Under the pieces are notes generated by a model, which saw nothing but the letters and a program-made list of their open reading frames with translations, was not told the origin of the DNA and searched no databases. Shown piece after piece: positions 30,997 to 41,600 of a DNA stretch of 64,000 nt. Position 1 is the first letter of the stretch. Each line of letters starts with the position of its first letter. The DNA lies in the IMG/VR virus record IMGVR_UViG_3300035181_002093, positions 1-64,000 of that record. The stretch is one strand, 5' to 3'. Position numbers and translations under genes: made by a program. The DNA comes from a virus.

Positions 30997-33380
30997 TGCC
31001 GACCATTGGGTACGAGTACAACTTCATCCGAGGTCTTTCGGACTTCTGGCAGCGGTTCTTCGCGGATGCCGACCAGCTCGAGGCACTCTATCGAGGTTCT
31101 GCCATCCTCATCGGACAGGCGTACCTGGACCTCATGTCCGCGACGCTCGGCGTGGCGCTCAAAGATGCGATCGCGCTCGATCGCGAGTACTACCACATGC
31201 TCGCGATTCGCGAGGATGAGGTCCGTTTCGTCGAGGGTGCCACGGTCGCCGACAATCGTTGGGCCTACGCGCTGCCCGACCCCGTTGTCACGTTCATCTC
31301 GATCGACAACCGCGTCGTCGAACCGACAGCCTCGCTCGAACCGCAACGAGATTTCGACGTGATCGATCGCGTCGTCTTGTTCAAGACTGACCCGACCAAC
31401 CCGGCAGGCGATGGTCTGCCGCTCGCGGGATTCGCGCGTCGATCGATCGACGTCTCTGTGGGTGGAAGCTTCACGGATACGCTCGTGTCTTTGTGGACCA
31501 CCACCACCTTCGTCAAGAAGGGCGACACCCTGAGGATCCTCGATGTGGGGACTGACGGTGCCCAGCGTAAGCGCGAAGACCATGAGATCATCCTCGTCCG
31601 CGACCCTGCGTTGTACGTCTCTGCAGATTCCGCACTGGCGACACCGACATCCAACATCAAATACGTCGTCTTGCGCGTACCGGCAAACACGGCGGTCGTT
31701 GCAGAAGCGTTCACGCTGGTCTTGAATACTGCGACGTTTGTGCACAACCGCATCGATCATGGGTCGGTTCGCGTGTTCGCACGCCGCGTCTCTGACGGCA
31801 TGGACGTCGTCGAAAACGTCGACTACACCATCAACTATGAGGGTGGCATCATCTACCAGTTGACGTCCTGGTTGGGGGTGAGCCCGTACGCCGTCGACTA
31901 CACGTGGCGCGAGGAGGTCTACCCTTCCGCGGGGCCAGAGCCGCGCCTGTCCATCACAGGCAAGATCGTCTCAGCAGCGACATCGACGCGAGTGATTCAG
32001 ATCGCGGCATGGACGCCTGAAACGCTTGTGGACCGTCGCACGTTGGCGAACAACTTCGGCGCGCTGATCGGCCGTCAGGAGAACAGCACCGAAGCCTACC
32101 GTTCGTTCCTCGAAGGCATCTTCCAGCTCTACATCCTGGGCCCTGTCCTCGAGCGTATCGAGAGCGCGTTGAACGTCGTCCTGAACCTGCCGGTGGTGCG
32201 TGAAGATGGCGAGATCTACCAATCCACAGATCTCACAGACCCCGTAGTCGACCGTATCCTGACCACGCGCCCGTCGACAGGGCAGACCGTGACATACGAG
32301 TTCCCCAAGGGAACGCCACTTCGTACCGATCTCGTCGTAGGCCAGTCTCTCCTGTCGTTCGACCCTCTCACGACCGCAGTCGCGGTGACCGACTACGTGG
32401 AGACGCCGTCGTGGTGGTATGGCGAAGCGATTCCCGAAGAACTGTTCTCGCTCGTGAACGGCAGCGTGCCGCCCATCTTCCGGCGCCTTGCCAGCCCGTT
32501 CTATGTCGAGAACATCGTCGGAGCACCCGACGATCCCCAGGTGGGAGACCCGGGGCTTCATGTTGGAACCGATGAGACGGGCATCGTGCTCTCCCCTCTG
32601 CCTGCCCGCATCTATCGGCACCGCATGGCGTTCGTGTTGATGGATCGCTACCTGAAGTTCCACACGTTCTCGGTCCGATTCGACGCGCTTGCGCTATCGG
32701 CTGCGGGCGGTACCGCCTTCGCACAGAGCCTCAAGGACCTCAACAAGCTGGTCCTATCTGCCAAGCCGTCGCATACGTACGTGTTCACGACGCCGACGAC
32801 AGGGTTCAAAGACATCATCGACGTGGAGGAAGGTCCGATCGATTTTGCGCGGCAAGTCGGTTCGCGCGTCTACGGTCCAGACAAGGTGCTGTTCGCCGAT
32901 TCAGAGCCTGTGGTGGGTGCAGGCATCTGGTTGGTGGGCGACTACTTCAAGTACGAGTACTTCACTGCGTTGACAGCCTTTCCAGCGCTCTTCGCGCCTG
33001 TGACGCTAGCGAACACTCCGACACCTCCTCGACATGGACGGTTGGTTCGTGCGTACGTTGCAGGCAATGTCGGCGGCGTGGCCTTGGTCGAGAACGTCGA
33101 CTACACCGTCGACTACGCCAACCGCACCATCACACGTCTGACGGCATGGATTTCAACAACCGTGAACGTGACGTACACCCAGCTCAGTATCGAGAACCTG
33201 GCGGATGCACCCGTCAGCATCGGTGACATGCCGCTCTTGGTTAACGGGGTCGATCCCGCGCTCATCACAGGCGCGTTCAGTGCTTCTGCTGCGGGCTGGG
33301 ACGGTGTTATAGAGGGGCCGACTTCCCCACGCGATATCGGCTTGGTCGAACGAGCCCTCATCGTGTCTGCCCACCCCTGA
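30996..33380 (+). CDS. Baseplate-associated protein with repeated module, 794 aa
   Basis: The ATG overlaps the J-like stop by one base. The N-terminus (IRGLSDFWQRFFADADQLEA) is helical. Two copies of a beta module are visible: V-V-E-N-V-D-Y-T-I-N-Y (from about 31807) and L-V-E-N-V-D-Y-T-V-D-Y (from about 33088), each followed by L-T-S/A-W. Position after J suggests a wedge or fibre-connecting protein (gp7/gpI-like). No catalytic domain is seen. Confidence 0.6.
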   Translation: MPTIGYEYNFIRGLSDFWQRFFADADQLEALYRGSAILIGQAYLDLMSATLGVALKDAIALDREYYHMLAIREDEVRFVEGATVADNRWAYALPDPVVTFISIDNRVVEPTASLEPQRDFDVIDRVVLFKTDPTNPAGDGLPLAGFARRSIDVSVGGSFTDTLVSLWTTTTFVKKGDTLRILDVGTDGAQRKREDHEIILVRDPALYVSADSALATPTSNIKYVVLRVPANTAVVAEAFTLVLNTATFVHNRIDHGSVRVFARRVSDGMDVVENVDYTINYEGGIIYQLTSWLGVSPYAVDYTWREEVYPSAGPEPRLSITGKIVSAATSTRVIQIAAWTPETLVDRRTLANNFGALIGRQENSTEAYRSFLEGIFQLYILGPVLERIESALNVVLNLPVVREDGEIYQSTDLTDPVVDRILTTRPSTGQTVTYEFPKGTPLRTDLVVGQSLLSFDPLTTAVAVTDYVETPSWWYGEAIPEELFSLVNGSVPPIFRRLASPFYVENIVGAPDDPQVGDPGLHVGTDETGIVLSPLPARIYRHRMAFVLMDRYLKFHTFSVRFDALALSAAGGTAFAQSLKDLNKLVLSAKPSHTYVFTTPTTGFKDIIDVEEGPIDFARQVGSRVYGPDKVLFADSEPVVGAGIWLVGDYFKYEYFTALTAFPALFAPVTLANTPTPPRHGRLVRAYVAGNVGGVALVENVDYTVDYANRTITRLTAWISTTVNVTYTQLSIENLADAPVSIGDMPLLVNGVDPALITGAFSASAAGWDGVIEGPTSPRDIGLVERALIVSAHP

Positions 33381-33382
33381 AC

Positions 33383-33392
33383 CCCTATAATT
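33383..33392 (+). promoter_or_regulatory. CCCTATAATT promoter-like motif
   Basis: The 10-mer is identical to sites at 42383 and 47155, all just upstream of plus-strand genes. TATAAT occupies 33386-33391, starting 6 bases after the end of the upstream gene and 11 bases before the ATG at 33403. No TTGACA-like -35 is found 16-18 bases upstream, which suggests recognition by a phage factor. Confidence 0.6.
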
Positions 33393-33402
33393 ACGCGGAA
33401 CC

Positions 33403-33939
33403 ATGCGCAAAACCTTACGTACGAGCGAGGGCCTTCCGATGATGGGGACCATCAGCATGGTCATCCGCGATGCGACAACGCGGAGGGTGAAGAAGCGGAT
33501 CACGATCCGCAACAAGATCACCTACCTCGCGGCCGATGTTCTGGTCGAGCTGATCGCACAACGTGCCACCGACCCCGTTCCTGGAAAAGACCTCATCTAC
33601 TCCATGCGCATGGGGAGTTCGAACACGGCGGCGGCTCGGTCGGACACGAACCTCGGCGCGTTCGTTATCGGCAAGGTGATTGGGGATGTTGGCAAGGTCA
33701 CCGGGGCGCCTGGCGAGATCAAGTTCATCGCAACGCTCGAGGCTGCCGACGCGAACGGGTTCACGTTGCGTGAGGCGGGTCTCTTCACCGCGGGCGCAAC
33801 GCCTGGCACCAGCAACGCGCCTGGAACCGCTCCCGGCGTGACCCGCATGTTCGCTCGTCAGGTCTACCCTGACATCCCGAAGACGATCGCCATCGTGGTC
33901 GACTACACCTGGACGATCGCCTTCACCGCTGTTCCCTGA
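33403..33939 (+). CDS. Tail-collar/fibre-adaptor-like protein, 178 aa
   Basis: The product ends with FTLREAGLFTAG..., RMFARQVYPDIPKTIAIVVD and Y-T-W-T-I-A-F. This is the pattern 'L-x-E-x-G-L-f ... M-x-A-R-x-x-f-x-x-I-x-K ... W-x-I-x-F' of phage tail-collar fibre N-terminal domains. The start is ambiguous: ATG 33403 follows the promoter-like motif by 11 bases, while ATG 33439 (166 aa) has GAGGG 7 bases upstream. It probably links the fibre encoded next to the baseplate. Confidence 0.65.
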   Translation: MRKTLRTSEGLPMMGTISMVIRDATTRRVKKRITIRNKITYLAADVLVELIAQRATDPVPGKDLIYSMRMGSSNTAAARSDTNLGAFVIGKVIGDVGKVTGAPGEIKFIATLEAADANGFTLREAGLFTAGATPGTSNAPGTAPGVTRMFARQVYPDIPKTIAIVVDYTWTIAFTAVP

Positions 33940-33954
33940 GACCAAGAGGTTCCT

Positions 33955-36900
33955 ATGCCCGGCACCGTCAAGCAGTTCCTCGACTTCACGAACAACACGA
34001 ACAACGACACGGGCGAGAACAACGTCGCGTCGGTGCAGCCGATCGCGAACGGTGAGACGGTGGTTCAGGCCGTCCTGAACCGCCCGAGCGAGAGTCTCCG
34101 CCAACGAACCGAGGCTGTTCGCAGCGTCGAGATGGACACGCTCTACCTCCGCGACGCTGACCGGCAGCTCATCTTGTCCGGCCCCGGCAAGATCACGTGG
34201 CCGGGCAGCACGACAGCAGCCGCGAACGGCATTCCCGTCATCAGCGACAACCTCTACATCCTGCCGATGCTCACACCGGGCTTCGCCCAGGCAGCGCCCG
34301 TGCCTCCGGTCGCGTCGGCCTACGGCACGCTCCACCTCAAGCGCGCCAGCGACAACATGAACTCGATCCTGGTGACCAGCCAGCGTCGGAGCTACGCCGC
34401 GGGTGACCAGATCAACATCACCGTGACGCCGGGGCTCGCGTTCACGTGCGTCCTCGACAGCGAGATGACGTACCAGCGCACGATCAAGATCACGGCCGTA
34501 GTCGGCGTCACGACGCTGTCGCAGACCATCACGGCGCTCGTGGCACTGACTCCGTCGGCCCCGGACAACACGCCGCTCGTGCTCGCAGTGCTCGAGGGAG
34601 GCGCGCTCGCAGGAGACTTCCTCCTGACGTCGCAGGCACAGCAGTACGTCTCGGGCAACTACGACGGCGAAGGTCACACCATCACGCCGGCGAACCTCGC
34701 GAGCTTCTTCGTGAGCAACCCGCTGCAGGCCCTCGCCGAGGGCGACACGCTCTGCGTCAACTACGCGATGGTCACAGACACTGCCTCAACGGGCGGCCGT
34801 CGCCAGGCGATTCCCGAGAACTCGAACACGGCGATCCCTGCGGGGGCCTACTTCAACAGCCGCGTTCACCCAGAGAACCTCGTCAACGCGTTGCCGATCT
34901 GCAAGGTCGTCAACGGTTCGCTCGTGTTCGGCACCGGCATCGAGATCTTGGCGGGTGACGCCAACGTCTCGCTCAGCGCGGTCAGCAACGGATCGGCGAT
35001 CATCCGCAACCCCGGCTTCGAGCACGGCATCACGCTGAGCACGGTCCGCTTCGGGATCTCGGACTGGGAGAACCGTGCAGACCTTGCGGTCAACGGCGCC
35101 TTCCGTCTCAACACCACGACGCCGAGCACTGGCGTCAAGCAGCTCGAGTTCAACCAGACCAACGTCGCGGCGGCGACAGGTCGCATCGAACAGCCTCAGG
35201 AGATCCCGGTCAATCCCGGCCAGGATATCCGGGTCCGCATCGCGATTCGCCAGCTGATCGCGCCGACCGCAGGGGCCTACTCGGTGGTGCTCTACTGGGG
35301 TGATGCTGACAGCACTGCATCGGGCAGCACGACCGTCGCATGTCAGGTCCTAGCCTCCACGGACGTCGCCTATCGGACCGTGGCGCAGACCGTCGCGGTT
35401 CCCGCGGCCAAGCGCTTCCTCAAGCTGGTGACCGTCGAGGTCGCGGGCGTGACGCTTGGGGCGCCTGGCGTCTCGGTTCTCTTCGACGACCTCCAGGTCA
35501 CCGTCGAGACGCAGACAGACATGACGCCGGCGGTCGACAACACGCACATGAAGCCGGAGATCGTCGACGCGCTGATCGTCGAAGACCCGACGACGTACGC
35601 GCTCGGCCAGCTCGCGGCACTTCTGCGCATGAACAAGGCGTCGCCTTCCAGCGAAGGAAGCGTGATCCTCGAGCGCAAGGACCAGGACTACTCTGGGGCC
35701 AACATCCCGCCGGCGCTGGCGCACTTCGGGCGGCTCTTCCAGCTCGGCTCGAAGCTGCTCAACACGGAAGCGCACGCGCTTCTGCCGCGCGTGTCGGCGG
35801 ACTACAGCTCCGTCGCAGGCGTCGACTTCACGCTCATGTGGGAGTCGGGACGCAACGGCGAAACGACCGGCGGCTACACGCAGCCGTGCGTGCGCCTCTA
35901 CAGCTCGAACGACGGGCAGTGGGTGCTGACGTCGAACGCAATCTGGGGCGGCACAACCTGGACCAAGGACGTCGCGGGCCAGAACGCGACGAAGCAGGGC
36001 CTCGCCAAGGACGGCATGCGTACGTTCACCCGCACGGCCGACGCCGCGTGGACTGATGGTGCGTGGGCTGACGCGCTGCGAATCACGAACCCGCTCGAGA
36101 CTGCGGCAGACGCGCGGACCCCCCGCATCTCGGCGGGACTCTACAACGGCGCGTTGACGGACTTGACGTTGATCTCGCAGTTCACTTTCACAGGTGTTGC
36201 CATCCGTCTCTACGCAACGAACACGGCGCCAGAGACGGACGTTTACCTGACGTTCAACGCGGCGTGGAACGGGACCAACTGGGTCAAGGACACGAGTGGG
36301 AAAGTCTCCTCACGCATGTTGTTGGTCAACACGCTTGGAACTACTGCGGGGGAGAACAACTTCATCTACCGCTACCAGACCTGCAAGACGACCGATACAT
36401 TCCCCGAGTCTGACTGGACATCGGTCGGAACGTCTTCGACCATCACGTCGACAGGCGGACAACTGCAAACCGGACAGGTCATCGCCGGCGCCGCGAACTC
36501 GACCGTCGCCCCCACCAGCGCGATCCTTCAAGCGATCCCGGACTTCGGTGACGCCATCGCCTCGGGCAACGAGCGGATGGAGTTCCGAGACCTCATCGAG
36601 CCGGGGGTCTACAACGTCGTCGACAGCTTCGGCCTCATCTCACCACGCGGCCCTCGCATCGTCGAAGAGTTCATGGACACGGCGGCACCGAGCGGCTGGA
36701 CCACGGTGACTTCGGGTTCTGGTGCTGTCACGTTCAACTTCGAGAACCTGACCCGCGTCAAGCTGGCGGGTGGTTCTGGTACAGCAGCAGTTCGAACCAA
36801 CGCTTTCGTCGTACCAGGCGCCTACGCATGCTTCAACGCAATCATGCGTTGGACCAACGTGACGGGCACCTCGTTCGTGGGCCTCGTCGATGGCGGCGCC

Positions 36901-37254
36901 GCACATGACTTCGGTTTCGAACAGGACAGCGCAACCTACGGCGACGAGAAGCTTCGCATCGTCGTTCGGACAGGCGGCGGTCTGCAAGTTTTCGACACCG
37001 GCGTCGATGTGTCGACGAAACTCGACGACTGGTTCCTGCTCCGCGCCTGGTGTGCGGGCGGCACAGGACTCATCACCACGTCGCGTGTCTACTGGGCTAT
37101 CACAGGCAAGATCACCGCAACCGGCGTGTTCAACCCAGGCGGCGCTATCGTCAACCCGACGGCGGGACGCGTCTTCCGTGCGGAAGCCCTTAGCAACGGC
37201 ATCGTTGTTCTCGACCGCGTCGCGGTTGGCGGCCACAGCAACTTCGGTCTGTAA
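33955..37254 (+). CDS. Tail fibre / receptor-binding protein, 1099 aa
   Basis: The gene follows the collar-like protein and has AAGAGG before its ATG. The N-terminal 120 residues look like an attachment domain. Residues about 340-530 contain N-P-G-F-E and FDDLQV with YWGDADS, a carbohydrate-binding-module-like jelly roll. Two related modules follow: VRLYSSNDGQWVLTSNAIWG and IRLYATNTAPETDVYLTFNA, each continuing T-x-W-x-K-D. The C-terminus is a beta-rich lectin-like domain ending VAVGGHSNFGL. It is likely to bind cell-surface glycan. I see no enzyme motif. Confidence 0.72.
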   Translation: MPGTVKQFLDFTNNTNNDTGENNVASVQPIANGETVVQAVLNRPSESLRQRTEAVRSVEMDTLYLRDADRQLILSGPGKITWPGSTTAAANGIPVISDNLYILPMLTPGFAQAAPVPPVASAYGTLHLKRASDNMNSILVTSQRRSYAAGDQINITVTPGLAFTCVLDSEMTYQRTIKITAVVGVTTLSQTITALVALTPSAPDNTPLVLAVLEGGALAGDFLLTSQAQQYVSGNYDGEGHTITPANLASFFVSNPLQALAEGDTLCVNYAMVTDTASTGGRRQAIPENSNTAIPAGAYFNSRVHPENLVNALPICKVVNGSLVFGTGIEILAGDANVSLSAVSNGSAIIRNPGFEHGITLSTVRFGISDWENRADLAVNGAFRLNTTTPSTGVKQLEFNQTNVAAATGRIEQPQEIPVNPGQDIRVRIAIRQLIAPTAGAYSVVLYWGDADSTASGSTTVACQVLASTDVAYRTVAQTVAVPAAKRFLKLVTVEVAGVTLGAPGVSVLFDDLQVTVETQTDMTPAVDNTHMKPEIVDALIVEDPTTYALGQLAALLRMNKASPSSEGSVILERKDQDYSGANIPPALAHFGRLFQLGSKLLNTEAHALLPRVSADYSSVAGVDFTLMWESGRNGETTGGYTQPCVRLYSSNDGQWVLTSNAIWGGTTWTKDVAGQNATKQGLAKDGMRTFTRTADAAWTDGAWADALRITNPLETAADARTPRISAGLYNGALTDLTLISQFTFTGVAIRLYATNTAPETDVYLTFNAAWNGTNWVKDTSGKVSSRMLLVNTLGTTAGENNFIYRYQTCKTTDTFPESDWTSVGTSSTITSTGGQLQTGQVIAGAANSTVAPTSAILQAIPDFGDAIASGNERMEFRDLIEPGVYNVVDSFGLISPRGPRIVEEFMDTAAPSGWTTVTSGSGAVTFNFENLTRVKLAGGSGTAAVRTNAFVVPGAYACFNAIMRWTNVTGTSFVGLVDGGAAHDFGFEQDSATYGDEKLRIVVRTGGGLQVFDTGVDVSTKLDDWFLLRAWCAGGTGLITTSRVYWAITGKITATGVFNPGGAIVNPTAGRVFRAEALSNGIVVLDRVAVGGHSNFGL

Positions 37255-37263
37255 GGAGCACAC

Positions 37264-37845
37264 ATGTCCAACACGCTTTCTATCGACCTGCTCCAAAGCA
37301 AAGGTGCTTGCGCACGCGAGTGCATTGCACTTCGCGAGATCTATCCCGACGGAACGATCATCTTCGATATGTCGTTCTACCCACAGGTACGCGACAAGCC
37401 CATCAACGTGATGTGGGCCGTGCTGCTGCTGCCGTCCAACATCCAACTTCAACTGGCCTTGGGTTGGTTCGATCGCGCTCTCGCCGGCCAGGCAGTGCCC
37501 TGGAAGTCTGACTTGCGTACACTGGTCATCGCGCCGCAAGGTACGGCAGCGGCTGCACAGCTCGGCGCACGTCTGGCGGATCGCCGTCTCGTGAGCGCTG
37601 CAGACGAGCTGGCCACGGCGGTGGCAGGTGTCGGCTACGCTGCGGCAGCGCTGGCAGGCAAGTTCGCCGAGACGCCCATCGACCCTCTTCGAACTCAATC
37701 GGCCATGGCGGTCATGGCAGGGTGGTGTTCTCGGTGCGCGGCAGTGGTTGAGACCAAGGCCGACACTGTCGTTCTGGACGACCTCAAGTCCGCGGTGTGG
37801 CAAGCGTTGTCGCAACATGGCGCAACGTTGCCAACGATGCGTTAG
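37264..37845 (+). CDS. Hypothetical protein after the fibre gene, 193 aa
   Basis: The ATG at 37264 has AAGGAG 6 bases upstream. The product is helical and alanine-rich with a moderately hydrophobic middle (IQLQLALGWFDRALAG; LATAVAGVGYAAAALAG). It is the last gene of the rightward module and abuts the convergent leftward gene with no gap. It could be a fibre assembly chaperone by position, but no family is recognised. Confidence 0.55.
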   Translation: MSNTLSIDLLQSKGACARECIALREIYPDGTIIFDMSFYPQVRDKPINVMWAVLLLPSNIQLQLALGWFDRALAGQAVPWKSDLRTLVIAPQGTAAAAQLGARLADRRLVSAADELATAVAGVGYAAAALAGKFAETPIDPLRTQSAMAVMAGWCSRCAAVVETKADTVVLDDLKSAVWQALSQHGATLPTMR

Positions 37846-38133
37846 TCAGGGGACTTCGCGAACGATCGGCTCGCCGCCGCCACCGATGACGCGGCACCCG
37901 AACTCGACCCAGCGCACGCGCTTGCCGTCTTTGTGGAACTCGACCACGAGGCCGCCCTGGCTCGGGATGGCGTCGTCCATCGGCGTCTGCCAGTCGTAGA
38001 GCGAACGCACCACCACGGCGTCGTAGGCAGGGTGGTCGCTTGCGTAGCGGCCCTCCCCACGAAGGAGGTAGTGGAAGGCGCGGCGCTTAAGCATGGGCGT
38101 CAGACCGAGCTTGTGGTCAGTCCTCGAGGTCAC
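37846..38133 (-). CDS. Hypothetical protein, 95 aa
   Basis: The GTG at 38133 overlaps the upstream stop (GTGA). An alternative start is the ATG of MLKRRAFHYLL. The product is basic at the N-terminus and beta-rich after (GGLVVEFHKDGKRVRWVEFG). I recognise no family. Confidence 0.5.
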   Translation of the reverse strand: MTSRTDHKLGLTPMLKRRAFHYLLRGEGRYASDHPAYDAVVVRSLYDWQTPMDDAIPSQGGLVVEFHKDGKRVRWVEFGCRVIGGGGEPIVREVP

Positions 38134-38354
38134 GCCGTCCGCTTGGCGGAGGACATGCCTCCGACCGTCTCGATGACCGAGAACTGCTCGTAGGTGAAGC
38201 TGCCGATGTCACCACGGCGAAGCACCAGCTTGATCAGCCGTGCGTTCGTCATGCAGGCGTCACAGATGGCCGTGACAGGTAGGATCTTGGAGGAAACGAC
38301 GACGCCTTCGTTGGCGCCATTGAACTCGGCCATGCAGTTGCTGCAGGTGTGCAT
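38130..38354 (-). CDS. Zinc-ribbon protein, 74 aa
   Basis: CSNCMAEFNG followed after about 20 residues by CDACMTNAR gives a CxxC...CxxC ribbon at the N-terminus. A short amphipathic tail follows. It is one of at least ten small Cys-rich leftward genes in this window. Its function is unknown. Confidence 0.6.
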   Translation of the reverse strand: MHTCSNCMAEFNGANEGVVVSSKILPVTAICDACMTNARLIKLVLRRGDIGSFTYEQFSVIETVGGMSSAKRTA

Positions 38355-38363
38355 CCCGTATGT

Positions 38364-38654
38364 TTACCGCGCAATCCAGCGTGACTCAATAGCGATGCAC
38401 TGGAGACAGGTCAGGCAATCCTGCAGGTCCGTTTCGCGAATCTCGTCCGAGGCTGCGTGCCCGAACTCGATGTCCGTTTCAGCGCGTTCCCCGGACATGA
38501 AGCGCTCGGCAGCGTTGCACGACATCAGCAACGTGAAAGGCGGGTAGTACTCCGACGCCTTGTCGTCTTCCATGCGATGGACGAGGCCGTGTTCGTCTCG
38601 CCAACGGAACCGTTTGTCGTCTATGCGTGCCACTCGCACGCGCCATTGGCGCAC
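38364..38654 (-). CDS. Hypothetical protein, 96 aa
   Basis: ATG 38654 lies within the 3' end of the ribonucleotide reductase gene (34-base overlap); a GTG further on is an alternative. The product has charged helices and a C-terminal CLTCLQC cluster. I recognise no family. Confidence 0.5.
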   Translation of the reverse strand: MRQWRVRVARIDDKRFRWRDEHGLVHRMEDDKASEYYPPFTLLMSCNAAERFMSGERAETDIEFGHAASDEIRETDLQDCLTCLQCIAIESRWIAR

Positions 38655-41600
38655 GCGGCCTCGCCCGTCAGGTTCGTGCCGTCCTCGGCCTCGAACACCG
38701 AGAGGTAGTCGATCGGCTTGTAGCCGGCGATCAGCTCGTTCCAGCGCCGCTCCTGTGCCTCCGTCTTCACCGCCTCGAATGGCGCGAACGCGTAGACCAT
38801 GTCGCCCGAGTCTGGCAGGAGCGACACGCCGGTGAAGTTGTCACGGTGGTCCCACAGGTAGTCCGCGACGGTGACCCACTCCGTCGGACGAACGGAGATC
38901 GTGTTCGAGACGTTGTGCGAGAGGCCCGGCATGTGGCTCGGCCGTGTCGCGCCCGGCATCACCCAGTGCTGTTGGGTGGACCGCACCATGTTCATGAATT
39001 CCTCGGCGGTCAGGTCTTCCTTGAGCACCGCACCCTCGGGAGCCTCGACGGGGAACTCGATGACCCACTTGCCGTCGGGCTTCTTCACGCACATGTGCGG
39101 GTTCGCGGTCTGGAACGCCTGGAACACGACCTCCAGCTCGTCGGCGGTGACGCGGCGGATGTAGCGACGCGCGTGGTGCGGGTGGATGCCCGAGCCCACG
39201 TTGCCCAGCTCGAGGGACGTCGTGCCCGACGGCTTCACGCACGTGGTGCGCGCGGCCTGGTTGATGCCGATCATCGCGGCGTACTCCGCGTTCCACGCGA
39301 CGACCTTGCCTGCGATGGCGCGTTGGTAGTCGGGGTTGCACGCGATGTGCGGTGCGTCCTGCATCCCCGTCATCCCGATGCCGAGTAGCGCATCACGCCG
39401 AACGATCGCCTCGGTGACCTTGCCCAGGAACGGCATGTCCGTGTACGTCGCCTGCATCGTACCGATGAGCGCGGCGGCCCACGCGGCCTCGGAGAAGTCC
39501 TCGTACGAGGTGAGCTTGGCGGCGTTGATCTCGCAGAGATTGCACATCGCCCAGCCGGTGCTGGTGGTGCCGTCCTCGTTGAGGAGAAGTGGGTCGAGTC
39601 CGATCTCGGCACACGGGTTGGTCACGTGGTTGTAGTCCGAGACGAACAGGACGCCGGGCTCGCCGTAGTTCTTGGTCATCCCGAAGATGCGCTTGAACTG
39701 CTTCTCCTTGACCTCGTCACGCTTGAGCACGACGGAGTTGTTGGCGTTGGCGAGCCACGGCTCCTTCGAGTACCAGTCACGATCCGACTTGGCGTACATC
39801 AGTTCGCTGTCCTCGAGTGAGAACAGACAGATCATCGCGGAGCGCCGGATGCCGCCCGAGAGCACCGCATCGGCGGCATGGCACAGAACGCGATGGCACT
39901 CGATCGGACGGAGCTTGCGTCCCTGTGCGCTGTGGAGCACGCCACGGATGCGCTCGAGCGCAAGCTTGAGCTTGCGGTGCCCGGGGGCGCGGCCGCCGCT
40001 GGTCTTGAGCGCAGCCCCTGCGGCACGGATCTGGTGATAGGCGAACTCGACGTGGTAGCCACGGGTGTAGCCGTTGACGAGCGCGTCGAGTGCGCCTGCC
40101 CAGCCCTCGATCGTGTCCTCGATCACGTGGTGAACGACCAACGTCTCGTCGATGTCCGCGAGTGGCGGGAGCTTGTCGACGTGCTCGAACTGCACGGAAT
40201 AGCCGACGCCACAGCCGGACAGGAGCAGGAACATCGCCTCGGCGAACGCGCGCGGCCGATCGATCAGAGTCGCGGAACAGTTGCCTGTAACAACCCCGTT
40301 ATCGAGCACGAACGAATGGTCGTCCTCGACTTCGAGACACCAGACGACCTCTTCAGCGTCGGGCTCGATCGACTTCACCTTGTAGGTCGCGGGCCCGGCA
40401 ACCCCGAAATTAAACGTCAACCCAAACATCGACGTCGTTGGACGCGTACCATAGTTGGTAGTCTGGCCGGTCAAGTCACGCTCGCGTGTTATATACGCGC
40501 CCACCGTCGGAAACACAGTCCGGATGAAGGAAATCGCGGCTTCGTTGCTGGTCTGGATACCGTCGAATGGAGACAAGTGTGTCTCGTCTTTGTTCGCGTT
40601 CGCGTTCTTGTGACCATCCGCGTCGAGATACCCACGGACAAACGCGGCCACGTTCGCGTGTCCGTCCGTCTCGAGCGTGGGGAGTGTTTTGAGGTACTTT
40701 CCCGTGTAAGCCATTGCGTCACCGTTGCAAGACGGTGGACGGCTGATTTTGAATCCTAGTTCCTCAAAGCGAGCGACAAAACGGCCGTCGTCTCCACAGA
40801 GGCGGACCATCGAGTACGTATACTGCCCTTCGCGGTTCTTGACGCACGTACCGTCGCCATACACGTACCCCATTGCCCAGTACCAGCGCTCTTCGGGGTT
40901 CGCGTCCTCGTAACGCCACGCGCCAACGATAGTTGGAGGGCGGGCCAGAACCTGTCCGACCTGAAGTTCACGGGTCCGTTCTCCGCCGGAGAGCACCCAT
41001 TGGTGATTACGTGTTGCGCGAACGGTCTGTGTCCCGCTGCCGCGCTGCAGCTCTACTTTGTAGAGTTGTTGTTTGCCGTAGCTAAACACCTTCGCCGGCT
41101 TCCAATTGCCGGCGTGCGTGAGCACCGTGACACGGTCACCGTGCTCGAAATCTGAAAACCGACGGACGCCTGTGCTCGTGATGAACGCAGTGTCTTCGCT
41201 AAGACAGTTGTAGATGCGGTTGTGATTCGCCTCGATCGCCTTGCCGCCGAACTGCATCGAGCGCATCGACGGAAGCACCTTTTTCTCGCGCACCAGATCG
41301 TGAGCGCGCTTGATGAGCGGGAGCAGTTCAGGGATGTGCGCGAAGCGGCGCAGGTGCATGCCCTCCACACGGTCGACCGTCTCGTCGTAGACCTCGCGGC
41401 GCTGGATCTCGGGGACGTAGCGCGCGTACTTGCTTGCGTGGATGTAGTCGCTGACAGCCGAGGCGTCGGGCTTCCTGCGAACCGTGCGCGCCTCGGTCCG
41501 CTTCTGACGGTAGATGATGAACGCCTTGGCGACCTTGAACTGCTTGGCACGCATGAGCGCGACTTCGACCGCGTCTTGGATTTGTTCGACGTCCGCGACG

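Noticed and set aside
33415-34677. 420-codon minus-strand frame across the collar-like and fibre genes
   Set aside because: It spans two genes read in the other direction and has typical antisense composition.
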